Assembly (NCBI GenBank): GCA_004194705.1
Contig: SADC01000150.1
Location: forward strand, 124,001 to 188,000
DNA from: Ditylenchus dipsaci
Taxonomy: Eukaryota; Nematoda; Chromadorea; Rhabditida; Anguinidae
Reading direction: 5' to 3'
DNA length: 64,000 nucleotides
Below, piece by piece: positions 12,101-23,231 of the stretch (its first letter is position 1; every line of letters starts with the position of its first letter). Below the pieces are notes generated by a model that saw only the letters and a program-made list of their open reading frames with translations, did no database searches and was not told the origin of the DNA. The position numbers and the translations under genes are program-made.

Positions 12101-15100
12101 GTAATAAATGTGTCAAACTGTTTTCATGACAGAAAAAATGGATTTTCGGATCATAATCAGGATATAAAATATCAAATCGGGTATTGGATATAAAAAAGTG
12201 TCGGAAATGAGATTTAAAAAAACACTGATTACTGCAAAAACCTGACGAAAACTGATATTTAATTCAACTCAACAAAAAAAAGGATTGCAGCAAATAGGTT
12301 TCTTATCATTTGGCCATCACAATTTATCCCCAAAGCAAGCAAGTAAGTAGAGCAATCAGTGAAGCAGAGAGTGGGGCTCTATCAGCCAGCACCCAAACTT
12401 TCATTTCCACTGTCAACACAACAATCGATATCATCATCAGCAGGGGGAGAGAGGGGGTGGTTGGGCAAATCAAAGCAAAGAAGAGAAATAGTGGAGATGA
12501 GTCATAGATTGCGCCGACTGAGAGCCCACTGCCTGTTTTCTTTTTTTTCACTTCTCCCTTTGTTGGTAAAATAAATAGAAACTCTTTGAGTATAGATGAT
12601 TTTTTGAGCACTTTTTTTCCTTTTGCGATTGGTTAAGCAATTTGGCTGGGTAGCACCAACAATCAGTCGCTTTTTTAGCTATAGAGTATTGAAAACTACA
12701 GCAGAATAATGGTCTATACTTTTGTACTAGAAGTTTGTAAACTGAAAATTTTTGGTGAAAGTAAATGACACAGGTTAACTAAGAACAAAGAAATTCACTC
12801 AAAAAATAAAAGACAAACAATAAATAACTTTAAAAAAGTTACATGAATTTTTTCGTTATTTTTATTTCCTTAATATTTGTAGTAATTACAAAACCCGCTG
12901 AAAATATGAACTTTAGGATTTTGGTGCTTGTGGGTTTTCTTAAATGACAAATCTGATGCTCTGAACTAATTTTTTATCCTAATTGTGGTTATACCGTATA
13001 TGCTCTATTAATCACCAATAGTTATTATTTTTCAACCCTTTTGGGGAACCCACAAATAGTTTTTCAACCTTTTATTAACCCCCAAATAGGGGAGAAATTG
13101 GGTCGATCCTGAAATTTTTGGGTGCAAAAACGTAATCGAAAATTGAGGGTTAATAAAATTGCAAAAAGCAGCTATGTAAAAAATTTTGGGCTGTTTGCTT
13201 GAGAAGTAGGATCACTACGAGGAGGAGGGAGATGATGCTTTCATAACTACTGTAGCATGACGAACTATTAGAGAACTGTTAATTACCGTATAACCTCTAT
13301 TAATCCCCCACCCCTGACTTTGAGAACCTCTATCTCAGCCCAGAGTAAATATTTTGCAAATTTGTTTTTTGCATTTTCTCATCTCTTACGAGCTCTACTG
13401 ATTCCATGTTTTCGATTGAGGATTTTCACACGAAAATTTCAAGATTGACCTTAAATTTTTCAGATTTTCGGGAGTTTGAAAATTAATCCCCCGTGGTGGA
13501 TAATATAGGTTATACGTAATAGAGCATTTATAGTAGTTAAAAATCAAACTCCTTTTTTGATAAAAAAAAAAGAAAAAATAGAATAAAATTTTTATAAACT
13601 CTCAAAAGTTTAAAACGCATTAAAAAATAATTCTGAAAATATTTTAAATACTTTTGAAGTAAAAAAAATGTCCCGCGAATTTTCTAGCAAACACACGACT
13701 ATTATGACATTCCTTTGCGACATGATCAGGTAAAGTGAAGTTTGCTTTCGCAAGTTTTTCCGCTGCATCGGTGGGGGTTCGCCCTAAGACTAACTTCTGT
13801 GCAGAAATTTGTATTGAATTAGCCTTGCAATAAGCATAAATGATGTTTAAAAATGTATTTTATTTGTTGTTGTATATAAAAGTGTGACAAAGCGGAACTC
13901 GAAAATTACGTCTTTTAACAAACTGAAAGAGGCGATTAAAAAACTATCAGCCATTCTTTTTCGTTGATAACAATAGCTGTTCAATATAGCAGACGAATGT
14001 TAATGAAAAAAATCGCAATTGAAAAATTCTTGTACAAGTAAAGAATGAACTCATAAAAAGGGCGCTATTTTTAGCTTGGTCCTGTATCGCTTTTTGGGAC
14101 TTCAAAATGTTTTACTAACTTTTTACACTTTTTGAAACATCTTGATTTTGTTCTAACTTAGATGGTCTACCCTTCAAATTTAGTAGATTTTCACAAAACA
14201 AGGATTTTAGGTTGAAAACCATGGTTCGCAAAAAACAGCAAATTTGCTGAAATGCAGCAAAATATTTGGCGTTGTGTGGTTTTTGAAAACAGCAAAATTG
14301 CAGCAAAAATTTTGCTGCATTTCTTTGTTCCCTACTTATTACGCATCTTTCATTTTTTTAACTATTTTTTTTTGCTTTTTTCTATCTGGTGTCAAAAATG
14401 TATGAACCACCCGTATAAAAGCAGTACCTGGCTACATGCAGCCCGTAAAAGTCACTCTTAAAGGGAGGGAGGGATTTTCATATAAGCATCGTCTAGGTCA
14501 CAGGTTCAGATCCCCCTGGATGCAAGCCCTATTTTTCACTTTATTTTTCATATTTTATTTTCAAGTTTGGTATTAAAATAATGCTCATTCTCATGGCTAT
14601 CCGACAAGATGGACTTCTGGTACCAAAAGTGGGCTCTCCCACCTGGGTACCCCCTCCTGTGAACAGGGTGGTCCGAAAAAATTCGGAAAATTATGAAAAA
14701 GTTTAAGTTTGAATTTATCCATCTGCAACTCATTCATATTGTTTTAAATGAAAATCTTTTGTGTTTTGTATAGAAGAGCTCGCAGGTAGCTTAACTACTG
14801 TCACAGATTTTTCCAGGAAATCGATGGGGCAAGGAGCTACCTAGCAAAATTTTCAATATTTGCCGAATCTTTTTGCCACTCTGTACTCCTCCACCTCGAT
14901 ACTTCTCTTCTGCGCAGCTCCGTCTTGTGTACTCCTCCACCTCTGTACCACCACTTGAGTACACCACATGGGTATTTCCTCCCTAGGTACTTCTCATATT
15001 GGTATCCCTCACCTGAGTAACTCCACCTGGTCAACCAACTACTTAACCCGAGGATCGGGCCACCTGAGTACTGATCGTGAGCAATGGTAAACTTATAAAT

Positions 15101-18100
15101 CATCTTCAGATTTTCGCCCTTAGAATTGGCGACTTACAGCGTTTTTTTGTTGATAGACTTAATCTAAGTCAATCCTAGAAGCTTTTTCCTAGAAGCTTTT
15201 AGACTTTTTATCCTAGAAGCTTTAGCTCTGTCCTTATATTTTGCTTTTGTTGGTTTTTTAAAGTCAGAGTTGAACGATGAATCAAATATAAATGTTTTTA
15301 CATTAAAATTACTTGCTTGCGAAGGTTTGACCAAAAAAAAAGAGTATGTTCGACGGCTAGGATGGCCCTACATTGGATATTTTGAAATTTTAATTTTCAT
15401 TTCAATTTACAGCTTATTATAGCATAGATATATGAGCGATAGCCTATAATCATGGCTACATTGGTATGCAAAACGTGCAATTGTAAAAAAAAATACAGAA
15501 ATATCAATCAAGGAAAAACCCAAATAAGGTACAGTCGACCCTCGATTTAACATACGCTCGATTTAACGTACGGTGGAAATATTTGGTTAATCTAATTAAA
15601 ATTAAACCAAGGCGACACTCGATGCAACATACGCTCGATTCAACATTACGCCGGTTCAACATCGGTTAGGGTCAGTCCCCAGGCCGTATGTTAAATCGAG
15701 CGTCGACTGTAGCTAATTCAGGTAGACTTCAGCCTTTAACTCAGCTGTTATAGTTGTTTAACCATGCGCTCATAGTCTTGTCGGATAGCCATGAAATGAG
15801 CATTATTTTTCATACCAAACTTGAAATAAAATATGAAAAATAAAGTGAAAAATAGGGCTTGCATCCAGGGGGATCTGAACCTGTGACCTAGACGATGCTT
15901 ATATGAAATCCCTCCCTCCCCTTAAGAGTGACTTTTACGGGCTGCATGTAGCCCAGGTATTGCTGTTATACGAGTGGTTCATACATTTTTGACACCAGAT
16001 AGAAAAAAAGCAAAAAAAAAATAGTTAAAAAATGAAAGATGCGTAATAAGTAGGGAACAAAGAATGCAGCAAAATTTTGCTGAAATGCAGCAAATTTTTG
16101 CTGCATTTTTGCTGCAATTTTGCTGTTTTCAAAAAACCACACAACGCCAAATATTTGCTGCATTTCAGCAAATTTGCTGTTTTTGCGAACCATGTTTAAA
16201 ACTAAGTAGCTAACCAATAATTATATATATTAACACTGGAAGGCCTGATTGTCCTAGGAGCAGCTTCTGGTGCAGATTCTTTTTATCATTTTCGCTTGTG
16301 TAACTTCAGAATGGCAGATCTTCAATTCTTTGAGGTTCAAATATTTTTTGTCATGAGCGGAATTTGAAATTTGAGAGCGAATTCTTATGTTTAAGACAGT
16401 TTTAAAACCACGCTGAACACGAATTTAATGTCGAAAATTCAGGGTTCTTTTGCGAACTATAAGTTTTACGTCAAAATTATTTTTCATGTTTTTTTGAGAG
16501 TCTTGCCAAACACTCCCAAAGCCTCTATTTACTCTACTTCAAAGATTTTTCCGATTTAGTTTTTTTTTTCTCAGTCTTGAAAACTAAAAATGACGTTATC
16601 ACACTTTTTGCATATTTAAGTATCAACAACCTTTTTGAACTAAAAATTTTTCACATTTAATTGTCGTAAATACCTAGCTAATGTCTCATTAGAAAGCTCG
16701 TAATCTGCGCTTTCTTTTTCAATCTAGATTATTCAAATCTATAATTGAAATTGACGAGATCTACCTTTCTGAAGTTACACATGCAAAAATCTAGACTTGG
16801 CCGGTTCTTAAAGCTGCATTCATACTCCCGCGCAACAAGCAACACCAAAATTTAGACCCGGCCATATTTTTTAATTTTATTTATCACAGTTGTATTCTAA
16901 TATCACACTTCTAGGGCAACTTTCTGCGGCGAACCCGAAAAAAGCAATTGCAAGTGCTTCAGGTACTGAAAATGTGAACATTCAGACCACGATTTCATAT
17001 TGTTGCGCGACTCGATGTTGCGCAGGTCATGACTCGCGCAACATCGAGTCGCGCAACATATGAAATCGTGGGGTCTGAATGTTCACATTTTCAGTACCTG
17101 AAGCGCTTGCAATTGCTTTTTTCGGGTTCACCGCAGAAAGTTGCCCTAGAAGTGTGTATTAGAATACAACTGTGATAAATAAAATTAAAAAATATGGCCG
17201 GGTCTAAATTTTGGTGTTGCTTGTTGCCGGGAGTATGAATGCAGCTTAAGGTAGCTGACCCGCAAATAGTGACTTTTCGAAGTTTTTCTGTACTATCGTG
17301 TTCAGCGTGAAATTCTGCACCAGAAGCTGCTCTTAGGACATTTAGGCATTCAATTGTTAACTAAGATCTGGGGTACCGAAATAAGTAGAATTCTTATAAA
17401 TAAGTAGCGATGGCTGCCCTGGTGTATCTCTTACAGTCGAACCTCCCAATAACGATCACCCATCACCTTATCATTAACGATCACCGAAAAACTTTTGGCT
17501 GGTCTGTTTTAAATTAAGGCAAACTGACCTTCCGATTAACGATCACTCCCATTAGCGATCACCTCTCAATAACGATCACCTGAAGCCGGTCCGGGTTCAT
17601 AATAGACACTCTCAATACCGTTCACTTATGCAAAAATGTTATTTTTTGAACTGCCGCCATTAATAGTTCACAAATTTTCAAGTTTTTTGGCTGCTTTTGG
17701 TAATTTGTCACAGTTTCCTATATTTTTTACAAGTGGCAAAAGGCGCCTATTGTCGTCATTGTCTTGAGTTCAAACCATATCAAAATAAATTTTTCAATTG
17801 TAAAGGCAAAATCTTAAAAGTTTTTTGCAACAAACCTCAGATCTTTATGCAAAAGGTCCTCGGCCGTTGAAAGAGCTTTCCAATGAGTACAAACTCGCCT
17901 CATAAAAAATCTCTCAGAAAAGAGATATAACTGGCCCAACGGAACTACTCAAAATGGCGACACTCAAACACACACAGCCGACCCAAATACTGTATGAAGA
18001 TTGCCTTATTATGTATTTTTGTGTTGCGTTTATTTATTTCTTCCTTTAGGCCAATTATTGAAATATAAATGTTATGGTGTTGAACTTTTGCTGAAATTTT

Positions 18101-20515
18101 GAAAAAAACTTTGAAGCACTGTCAAAAACTCTCATTAACGTTCAGCTTTTGTTTTTATTGGAAATGCCACTCCCAATAACGATCCCTGAGGCGGGTCCCT
18201 AGGGTGATCGTTATTGGGAGGTTCGACTGTATTTGTCTTGGTGCGATAAAGCAACGTTCTATATATGTGCAGTCGATGTGTACAGTCCAATCTTGACATA
18301 ATACCTCTCTCGGGTGTTATGTCGAAGTGGTGTTAGATCGAGAGTAGACTGAATTGACCTCCTCCTCCCCTAGGTCGTCATTTTTTCAGCGGGAGAGTGG
18401 GAGGTAACTGGCATATTTTGCGCGGTTTCGGGGCAAACTTCTAAATCTGAATGCGCAGGAGAAAACTCTTTAGCCAAATTGGCTCAGGAATGCCCCCCCC
18501 CGGAATTATATATTTTACGATTATTCTTGATCAAAGGTGAAAAAATATTTCCAGGGTGATTTTATGCCAAAAAACCAATACCGTTATCAATTCATAGTTA
18601 CATAAAAATTATATTCAAAAGATAAGTGACCCAAAAGTACACACGGTTCAGAAAGCATGAAATCGAATGATACAGTCTAATCTCCATAAATCGAGATTAT
18701 GACAGAAGTTGTTTTACAAAAATGCAGCAAAATCAGTTTTGTTGAATTTTGGAGTAAGATTGAAAAATGATTTTTTATTATGACATTTGTTTTCAAACCA
18801 CGAAAATAAAATTTAGCCCTTTGTAACTTGTACAAATGGCCAAAATTTCTAGTTTATTTTTTGAGATAAACAAAAATAATTTTTTATTTGCTGTTCCCTT
18901 TTAGAGCATTCTATTATTTATCATTAAATAATGTGTAGTATTTAATTTTTTTAAGAAATACACCCCTCGAGGTTTGAAAAGTGGCCAAAGAATACGTCTC
19001 ATATTTAAAAAAGTGTAAGAAGACATATTTGATTCCGTCCTAACATACAGGGTGTCCCACAAAAACTAAAGCATTTTTTAACTCTGTCTGATTTTCCGCC
19101 TTTTATATTTCGTTTTAAATTCCACCAATACAGTCGACTCTTCCAATAACGAACCCCCTGGGGACCGGCTCTAGGTGTTCGTTATTAAGAGAGTTCGTTA
19201 TTCAGGGGGTTCGTTATTGGGAGAGTCGACTGTATTTCATTCATAGATAGTCGGGTCGATATATTTCATCTGTTAATTAAGTTATAACTGACAAAGTTGT
19301 TGGGTAAAACCTAAAAAAAGTTTTTGGGGTTTCACCGGTCCGCGGAAGCGCTTGACGAAAAATTTAAAAAATGCTTAATTTTTTTGGGACACTCTGTACA
19401 CCAGTCTACCCCTGCATAAGCCAAAAAACACAACAGGCGCAACAAGTGAAACAGCGGCGCTACGCGAAAAAAATACCAATTTCAACTTTTAGCTTGCTTT
19501 TAACCAAGAAAGAACCTGAAAAAAAACCCCGCCTTGAAGTATTTTCTATTTCAAAAAAAAAGATCTCAATTTCTCAGAATAGAATCCAGAATGTAATGGA
19601 CAAAATTCCAAAAAAAAATATTAAAGAAATGTGTCGCTGATATTATGAGTTATTTTGATGAGTGAAATAAACTATTGTACCGCTTGAAAGAAGTTAGGCA
19701 GGCCCATAGAACTGTATACATTGTTTACAAATATACTGGGCCCAGTGTTTGCAAAATGACAATAAGAATTGTCACTGCTGGACACGTTAATTACTAAAAA
19801 GTGCATGAAATTTGCTTCAAGACTTCTGTAGCGATCGACTTTTCTTTCAGATTTTTTATTTTTTCAGGAATTCTACTATTTTATTGATTTTTTTGCAAAA
19901 ATGTTACATAAACTACCATTTCAGACTGGCCAATAGCCGTAGTAGCACTAGCGGCAAGAGAGTGCGAAGCAGCTGCGCCAAATGGCCAGGGCGCATTCCA
20001 AAACATACCAAACTCAAGGGTGGGTGATATGCCAGTGTAGGCGTTTGCATAGTTTGGAACATGCAAGAAGTTGGAGGAGGTCAGCGAAGAGGCTGGAGTG
20101 CTCGGCTCCGAGTAAGGAGAAGAAGCATAGGGAGAGGCAGCACTGTAGTGGAAAGCCGAATTGGTGGAGTGCAGCTGGGACTGCTGAGCTCCACCACTTC
20201 CAATCAAGGCCAAAGTAGCTGGTCTCTCCAACTCATCTTTATTAGCAAGACCAGAGTTGTTGGCTACAATCACATTGCTGGGTTGCTGAACACGTGGTCC
20301 TGGTGGTGCACAATAGCTCCAGCCAATAAATAGTTGGACAAAGCATTGCTAGCTACTTCTCTTAGGCTGTTGGATGGCGAGTTGGAGGAGTGAGGAGCAG
20401 GAGGCACCGGAGATTCAGGGGATTGTTCGTAGACCACCTCACTTAGTTGGCGAATGACTCGGTTGGAATGCATGGGTGTGCTGTGGTGATGATTGTCTTC
20501 ACAGTTAGTCACCCA
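6200..20515 (-). CDS. fos: Fos/Kayak-type bZIP transcription factor, 8 exons found
   Basis: AP-1 subunit that binds DNA as a heterodimer with Jun in the nucleus. Exons, in transcript order: 19917-20515, 11282-11556, 9963-10073, 9839-9904, 8818-9193, 7790-7823, 7606-7731, 6200-6395; donors and acceptors are GT-AG and phases agree from the third exon on. The second exon begins ISTSDLP, as in Fos N-termini. The basic region RRQRNKEAAARCRKRR and leucine zipper (QVDELKEG, VLIEQLTMEKDHIENILHQH) are followed by NCKLPS, matching the Fos zipper end. Exon 5 is Gln/Asn/His-rich. The 66-residue last exon is a Pro/Ser/Thr-rich tail. Two apparent one-base losses interrupt the frame (about 10036-10046 and 20290-20330). 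The true first exon was not found: 20515 is a possible splice acceptor, or translation starts at the in-frame ATG at 20473. CREB/ATF3 alternatives fit the zipper less well. Confidence 0.87.
6893..7266. mobile_element. Merlin-like remnant (fos intron 7)
   Basis: Inverted ends of about 50 bases: 6893-6950 (CCATATACCGCCCATTTTTG, then CCCTGTTGTTTTTTC) and 7220-7266. On the minus strand the core keeps a Merlin-type zinc ribbon (RNEMECDKCGSKMN, VVKKSELQDG) but no DDE domain. It is related to, but distinct from, the element at 3129-4371. Confidence 0.65.
8221..8462. mobile_element. TTAA-bounded foldback MITE (fos intron)
   Basis: TTAAAGGGTCATGGTCACCT at the left and AGGTGACTATGTCCCTTTAA at the right; the inner arms also pair (GGTTTCTAACAAAA with TTTTGTTAGAAACC). 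Same family as 39932-40157. TTAA at both ends suggests a piggyBac-type target site. Confidence 0.7.
10140..10360. mobile_element. Worn pogo-like MITE
   Basis: Contains CTCGATTTAGCGACCCC, CTTTAACGACCC and CTTAAATCGAGG motifs like those of the pogo MITEs in this window, but clean CAGTCGA ends are lost. Confidence 0.3.
11807..12073. mobile_element. MITE, ACCGTATT family (fos large intron)
   Basis: Ends TTACCGTATTTCCTGTATTA and GTTAATGAAGGAAATATGGT form an inverted pair enclosing about 265 bases. Confidence 0.6.
13284..13518. mobile_element. MITE, ACCGTATT family
   Basis: Left TACCGTATAACCTCTATTAA and right TTATACGTA region with GGTGGATAATATAGG form the ends. A truncated relative begins at about 12990 (TACCGTATATGCTCTATTAA). 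Confidence 0.55.
14220..16194. mobile_element. 2-kb element with about 400-bp inverted arms (fos intron)
   Basis: Arms 14220-14612 and 15768-16194 are inverted copies: ATGGTTCGCAAAAAACAGCA at the outer end, CAGCAAAATTGCAGCA tandem motifs, TGTATGAACCACCCGTATAA, then a B-box-like block (14459-14535 and 15842-15922) and GGCTATCCGACAAGA at the inner end. The roughly 1.15-kb centre has no recognisable transposase and carries a pogo MITE. Non-autonomous, class unknown. Confidence 0.75.
15530..15711. mobile_element. pogo/Tigger-type MITE
   Basis: TA target duplications flank CAGTCGACCCTCGATTTAAC and its inverse AAATCGAGCGTCGACTG. The TCGATTTAACNTACG motif recurs inside in both orientations. Confidence 0.8.
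16262..17345. repeat. Repeat with AGCAGCTTCTGGTGCAGA inverted ends
   Basis: The end sequence at 16262 reappears inverted at about 17325-17345, next to a TCGTGTTCAGCGTGAAATTC motif that recurs in related form near 40780 and 63795. The TTAA foldback 16808-17249 is nested inside. Confidence 0.5.
16808..17249. mobile_element. TTAA-bounded near-perfect 442-bp palindrome
   Basis: TTAAAGCTGCATTCATACTC at one end and GAGTATGAATGCAGCTTAA at the other. The arms of about 200 bases are almost identical in reverse complement and meet at a short centre around GCAGGTCATGACTCG. A foldback MITE of the TTAA class, probably young given the arm identity. Confidence 0.85.
17432..18231. mobile_element. pogo/Tigger-type element, 800 bp, non-autonomous
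   Basis: TA-flanked ends CAGTCGAACCTCCCAATAAC and its inverse. The CAATAACGATCACC motif is repeated at least five times near the ends in both orientations. No transposase frame. Confidence 0.8.
19046..19398. mobile_element. MITE with ACAGGGTGTCCCA ends
   Basis: TA-flanked ACAGGGTGTCCCACAAAAAC pairs with GGGACACTCTGTA, and AAAGCATTTTTTAA pairs with TTAAAAAATGCTT. A pogo MITE (19129-19234) has inserted into it. Confidence 0.7.
19129..19234. mobile_element. pogo-type MITE, 106 bp, nested
   Basis: TA-flanked CAGTCGACTCTTCCAATAAC and its inverse; the internal unit TTCGTTATT recurs in both orientations. Confidence 0.8.
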
Positions 20516-22475
20516 CTATGGCACAATTGGCTGGCTGCTCAATAGAATTTAGAAGAGAGAGTGGGACAATAGGCAGATGAATCAAGCTTTGCTTTTGGTG
20601 AGCAGCTTGAAGGACACTAATATATAATAAAATGTTGGGCAAAATCACAAAGCTTCTCGTAGCCTACTTCTCGTAGCTCGTCGGAAAAGTTGGTCCGAGT
20701 TCGACTCTTAGTAGTAACAGCCTTTTTTCAGCAAAGTTGATGTCAAATACAGTGATTAACCGACTGTATATGGCTGATACAGTTTACAAATAGTTGACTA
20801 TTGGGATGGTAGTTCAGACAGCACTCTTGAAAAAGAGCAAGAACAATAAAAGTATTGTTATGTGTGTGGGGAGGGAGGAGAGGAGGCAAAGAGGTGTCTG
20901 TAGCAAGCGGGGGATCAGCCCAACAATGCTGGCTGGTGAAGTAGTTGCCAGTTAGCTGATGCTGCCTGCTTGGCCATATAGGGGGGCAGGAGGCAGGCAG
21001 CATCGATGTAGTAGTATTATTTTCCTAGCTTTTTTCTTGGAGCAAGCCAGCCTAAAACAGTGTGTTGGTTGTTGCCCTTTACTGGACGCCTTGGGAAGCA
21101 GGGCGCTGATTCATTCAGAGACGCAGATTCGGTCTTGCTTGCGGAGGGCTGTGCTAAAACAAGCCTCTATTGCTGTCCTTACATGGCATTTCCGATCGGG
21201 CGGCGCCACTGCTAGATGCATAGATCGACCAAAGTTTCCTTCTCTTCCCCAACATTTTTGTTGATGGACGAAATGGTGGTTTTCGGTGGTGTTACTGGCA
21301 GTGCTACTACTGTTACTATGTTGGCCAATTATGGCCAGTTGAATCGCTAGTTGGGTTGGCTTTTTTCCTATATCCATTTTTTGTTAAATAATTATTTGCC
21401 GAATAATTTATGTAATGCAGTTATCGAGTATCAGAATTTTTTTATTTGATTTTGATGTCCGGATGTGTTTTGGGTAGAGAGCTAATTGGTTAAACAAGAG
21501 TTTATGTAGCTTATATGACCAACCTTTGACCTCAGTGGGGTAAACGCAATTTGCAGAGAATTTTTTTTTCGTGTTTTTGTACGAGTATATGATATGTGTA
21601 TGTTCGTGCGATAAAAAGACATTATCATAAAAGTTACTTTGCTGTATATAGATGTAAGTGTTATGAATAAAACAATGAAAATATACCAAATTTTGCAAAA
21701 AAATATTGTTTGCAGAATTTGCGACTGACAAGGAAACCCCCAAGCTACCTTTTGAACGCGATTCCAAGACTGTATATAAGTCTCTATGTGTTCAGTATAT
21801 GTAAAGTATTCGCCATGGTCGCCATTTTAATATTGTCGGTGTACATCGAGAAAAATGATAGAACGTATTTTCCTTTTGATTTAAGCCATTTTTTCAGACT
21901 ATAAAATAATTCATATACAAAGTCCCGCAGCTTTCGACAACCACTTATTCACTAGTTACTTTGATTTTTCCCTACAATAGAATTGATATAGCAAAAAACT
22001 ATCGCGATATCCGCAACAAACAAATGAAAAAATTCGAAGTGGCACTTAAAGTTTGCCAGATACTTGGCTTAAAAAATTTTTCTTACCCAGGTTACGTAAC
22101 TGTACTTTTAAAAAGGTTTTTACTCTTTGGGACTCGGATTCTTTTAATTTTGAGGGTTTACGTCAAAATCCTTCTTTGGTGCTCAAAAGTCAATAAGGCA
22201 TGTTCTAGTAAAAAACCACTTTTCTAAACAGTCTGCTCTGTATAAACCGACTCTTAAAAAAAAAAATTCTTGGTCTTCCCTGGTTTTTTCAAACATTGCT
22301 TTTGCATTTTTTTAATAATGGCTAACAATTCTTTATTGTCCAACAACCCCTATTTCACCATAGAATCGATAACATCAATAATATTCAATTTCATCAAATT
22401 GTTATTTAAGCAGAATCTGTTTGTTCATCTCTATCGGCGCACAAAAATTTCTCATTTGGCTAAAAATATGCCGTA
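20516..22475. other. Upstream region of fos, no confirmed gene
   Basis: Should contain the missing fos 5' exon(s) and promoter. A Ser/Thr/Asn/His-rich minus-strand open frame at 21111-21377 could be 5' exon or UTR, but no start or splice site confirms it. Confidence 0.3.
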
Positions 22476-22719
22476 TACCGTATTTTCTCTATTAAACGCC
22501 CCTCTTCAATAAACGCCCCCTTCACTGACCTATATCTCAGTCCAAAAAATAATTTTGCAAATCTGTTTTTTGCGCTTTCTTAATTAGCACGAGTTTACCT
22601 AATTCCACTTTTCAGATTTTGGTTGAGCACCTAAAAATCTCAAAATCGAAATAATTTTTTCCGATTTTTAAGGGTTGAAAAATAAACGCCCCGGGGCGTT
22701 TAATAGAGAAAATACGGTA
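22476..22719. mobile_element. MITE, ACCGTATT family
   Basis: TACCGTATTTTCTCTATTAA at the left and TTAATAGAGAAAATACGGTA at the right are exact inverses; cleanest copy of the family in the window. Related sequence runs on to about 22960. Confidence 0.8.
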
Positions 22720-23028
22720 CAATCAATTAGATGGGCATGTCCGTCTAATTTTTAACCTTAAAGGGTTGGTTTTTGATATTTTGGCTGCTCGACAAAAATC
22801 TAAAAAGTGGAATCAGGATCCTTGGTGCTAATTAAGAAAACGAAATAAACAGATTTGCAAAAGTTTTATTCTGGGCTGTGATGTAGGTCCTTGAGGATGC
22901 CCGTTTATTAGAGCGTGCCACTTTATTAGAAGCTGCCCGTATAATGGAGCATACCGTTTTCTCTAATTTCTTCCCTTCCTCTAATTACTCCACCACCTCC
23001 ATTTTCTATATAGGATTACAGATTTAAG

Positions 23029-23231
23029 CAGGGTTCCCATCTGTACTTGATTTAAATATTTTTACTTTATTCAAGACCACAAGTAATTATAATTTCTGAA
23101 AATTTAGGTCGAAATCTGCGACTTCGATGCCAAAAACCTAGTAAGCACTGGATAAATGGCACTTTTCGCCGAAAAATGACTAAAATTAAGGAAAATGTAC
23201 TTTATTTGAAAAATTTCAGATGAGAACCCTG
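23029..23231. mobile_element. hAT-type MITE, CAGGG ends
   Basis: CAGGGTTCCCATCTG and inverse CAGATGAGAACCCTG. Flanking octamers GATTTAAG and GATTTGAG fit an 8-bp target duplication with one change. Confidence 0.75.
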
